This document shows, one piece after another, positions 62,991-64,000 of a stretch of 64,000 nt of DNA (position 1 is the stretch's first letter; each line of letters begins with the position of its first letter). Source of the stretch: Gracilimonas sp046602855 (GTDB lineage Bacteria > Bacteroidota > Rhodothermia > Balneolales > Balneolaceae); the NCBI RefSeq assembly GCF_046602855.1, contig NZ_JBKINJ010000001.1, positions 496,001 through 560,000 of the forward strand, read 5' to 3'. The notes under the pieces were generated by a model that was given only the letters and a program-made list of their open reading frames with translations, was not told the origin of the DNA and searched no databases. The position numbers were made by a program, and so were the translations under genes.

Positions 62991-63959
62991 ATGCCAGATA
63001 AAATAAAATGGGGTGTTCTAAGTACAGCCAATATCGGAGTTGAGCATGTGATACCCGCCATGCAAAAGGGAGAATTAACAGAGGTGGCAGCCATCGCTTC
63101 AAGAAAACTTGCAAGGGCGGAGGAGGCTGCAGAAAAGCTTGGTTTGTCAAAGGCCTATGGTTCTTATGATGAGCTACTTGATGATGATGAGATAGATGCG
63201 ATCTATAATCCTTTACCCAACGATCAGCACGTTCCATGGACGATAAAGGCAATTGAGGCCGGTAAGCATGTATTATGTGAAAAGCCCATTGCACTCAACG
63301 CTAATGAGGCTGAAAAACTATTGGCTATTTCAGAAAAACATCCACATATCAAGGTCATGGAAGCTTTTATGTATCGGTTTCATCCGCAATGGGATATTGT
63401 AAAATCATGGATCAGTGTTGGAATGATCGGAGACATCAACTCAATCCAATCGGCCTTTACTTATCATAACACAGATCCTGATGACTTTCGAAATCATCCT
63501 GAAATGGGAGGTGGCGGGTTATTGGATATTGGCAGTTATTGTATATCATCCGCCCGATATATTTTTGAAGCAGAACCTGAAAAGATATTGAGTTCAGTCG
63601 AGATAGATCCTGAATTTGGCGTTGACCGCCATGCGTCAGCTTTAATGGAGTTTCCGGAAGGTACAGTTTCTTTTTACTGCTCAACTCAGTCTGATCCAAT
63701 TCAGAATATGACCATATATGGGAGTGAGGGTATCATTAAGTTTGAAATTCCATTCAATCCATTGGAAAAAGAAGTGACCGTATCATTGATCAAGGATGGT
63801 TCTGTGATTGAAAAAAAGAAAGTTCAGGCAAACCATTATACGCTTCAGGGGGATGCTTTTTCAGAGGCTATCATAGAAGATGGTCCGGTTCCAACTCCTT
63901 TAAGAGATGCTGTTGCCAATATGAAGGTGATAGATCAGATCATGAAGAAAGGGCGGTAA
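62991..63959 (+). CDS. Gfo/Idh/MocA-family oxidoreductase
   Basis: A 322-residue NAD(P)-dependent dehydrogenase. Dinucleotide motif region WGVLSTANIGVEHVIPAM, family motif CEKPIALNANEAEKL with the active-site Lys, and the later GGGGLLDIGSYCISSAR, which places the catalytic Asp and His/Tyr region. Members act on sugars, inositols or dihydrodiols; the substrate is not deducible. It is divergent from azurin. Confidence 0.9.
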   Translation: MPDKIKWGVLSTANIGVEHVIPAMQKGELTEVAAIASRKLARAEEAAEKLGLSKAYGSYDELLDDDEIDAIYNPLPNDQHVPWTIKAIEAGKHVLCEKPIALNANEAEKLLAISEKHPHIKVMEAFMYRFHPQWDIVKSWISVGMIGDINSIQSAFTYHNTDPDDFRNHPEMGGGGLLDIGSYCISSARYIFEAEPEKILSSVEIDPEFGVDRHASALMEFPEGTVSFYCSTQSDPIQNMTIYGSEGIIKFEIPFNPLEKEVTVSLIKDGSVIEKKKVQANHYTLQGDAFSEAIIEDGPVPTPLRDAVANMKVIDQIMKKGR

Positions 63960-64000
63960 ATGAGTTCAAGCTGTATTTCTCTTTAACTGGGTATAACAAG

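Overview
The window looks like a chromosomal segment from a free-living, Gram-negative member of the Bacteroidota/FCB lineage, most likely a Balneolota (Balneola/Gracilimonas-type) marine bacterium. This is inference from gene content: uppS-bamA-ompH linkage with three OmpH copies, a DUF5916 outer-membrane protein, a tryptophan dioxygenase/kynureninase pair, many lipoproteins, moderate-to-low GC, frequent TTG/GTG starts and few clear Shine-Dalgarno sites. I saw no rRNA, tRNA or CRISPR array.

Layout. 1-5 kb: a glycosylase-like fragment, a UbiA-family prenyltransferase, a degenerate receiver protein, a thioredoxin-like protein, a class-III aminotransferase and an aldehyde dehydrogenase. 5-17 kb: a plus-strand run with nadE, a LysM lytic transglycosylase, an S41 processing protease, a PHP phosphoesterase, ribH, uppS, bamA and three ompH paralogues; this is largely envelope biogenesis. 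17-18.9 kb: a VWA protein (minus) and rnhB (plus). 18.9-29.6 kb: a continuous minus-strand run of recA-recX-AI-2E permease-purN-purH followed by the cell-shape cluster mreB-mreC-mreD-mrdA-rodA. 29.9-32 kb: kynureninase and tryptophan 2,3-dioxygenase. 32.2-34.1 kb: a BadF-type sugar kinase and a TatD nuclease.

34.27-40.10 kb is the most interesting part: an array of four integron gene cassettes with no integrase gene in the window (a CALIN-type array). Four attC sites (36562-36682, 38015-38105, 38842-38929, 39985-40107) have complementary arms with extrahelical bases. The first bases of each cassette are the reverse complement of that cassette's own attC R'' end, with 8-12 nt matches in all four. 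The cassettes carry an S41-type lipoprotein peptidase, an Apea-like HEPN protein, an AbiV-family abortive-infection protein and an antisense lipoprotein with its own terminator. Two neighbouring HEPN cassettes suggest anti-phage cargo.

40-52 kb: ordinary accessory and metabolic genes (AMIN-like lipoprotein, coiled-coil protein, EamA permease, two convergent DoxX-like proteins, pncB, lipoprotein, zinc-ribbon and SEC-C proteins, DUF5916 protein, SDR/DUF2867 protein, pdxB). 52.5-60 kb: pyrimidine-nucleoside phosphorylase, then a PspA/IM30 gene, a shorter gene resembling the PspA C-terminal half, a membrane coiled-coil protein, enoyl-CoA hydratase, a CNNM/CorC-like protein and a Ycf46-like AAA+ ATPase; the PspA group may be a membrane-stress module. 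60-64 kb: 6-phosphofructokinase, an SDR gene broken by an in-frame stop, azurin and a Gfo/Idh/MocA oxidoreductase.
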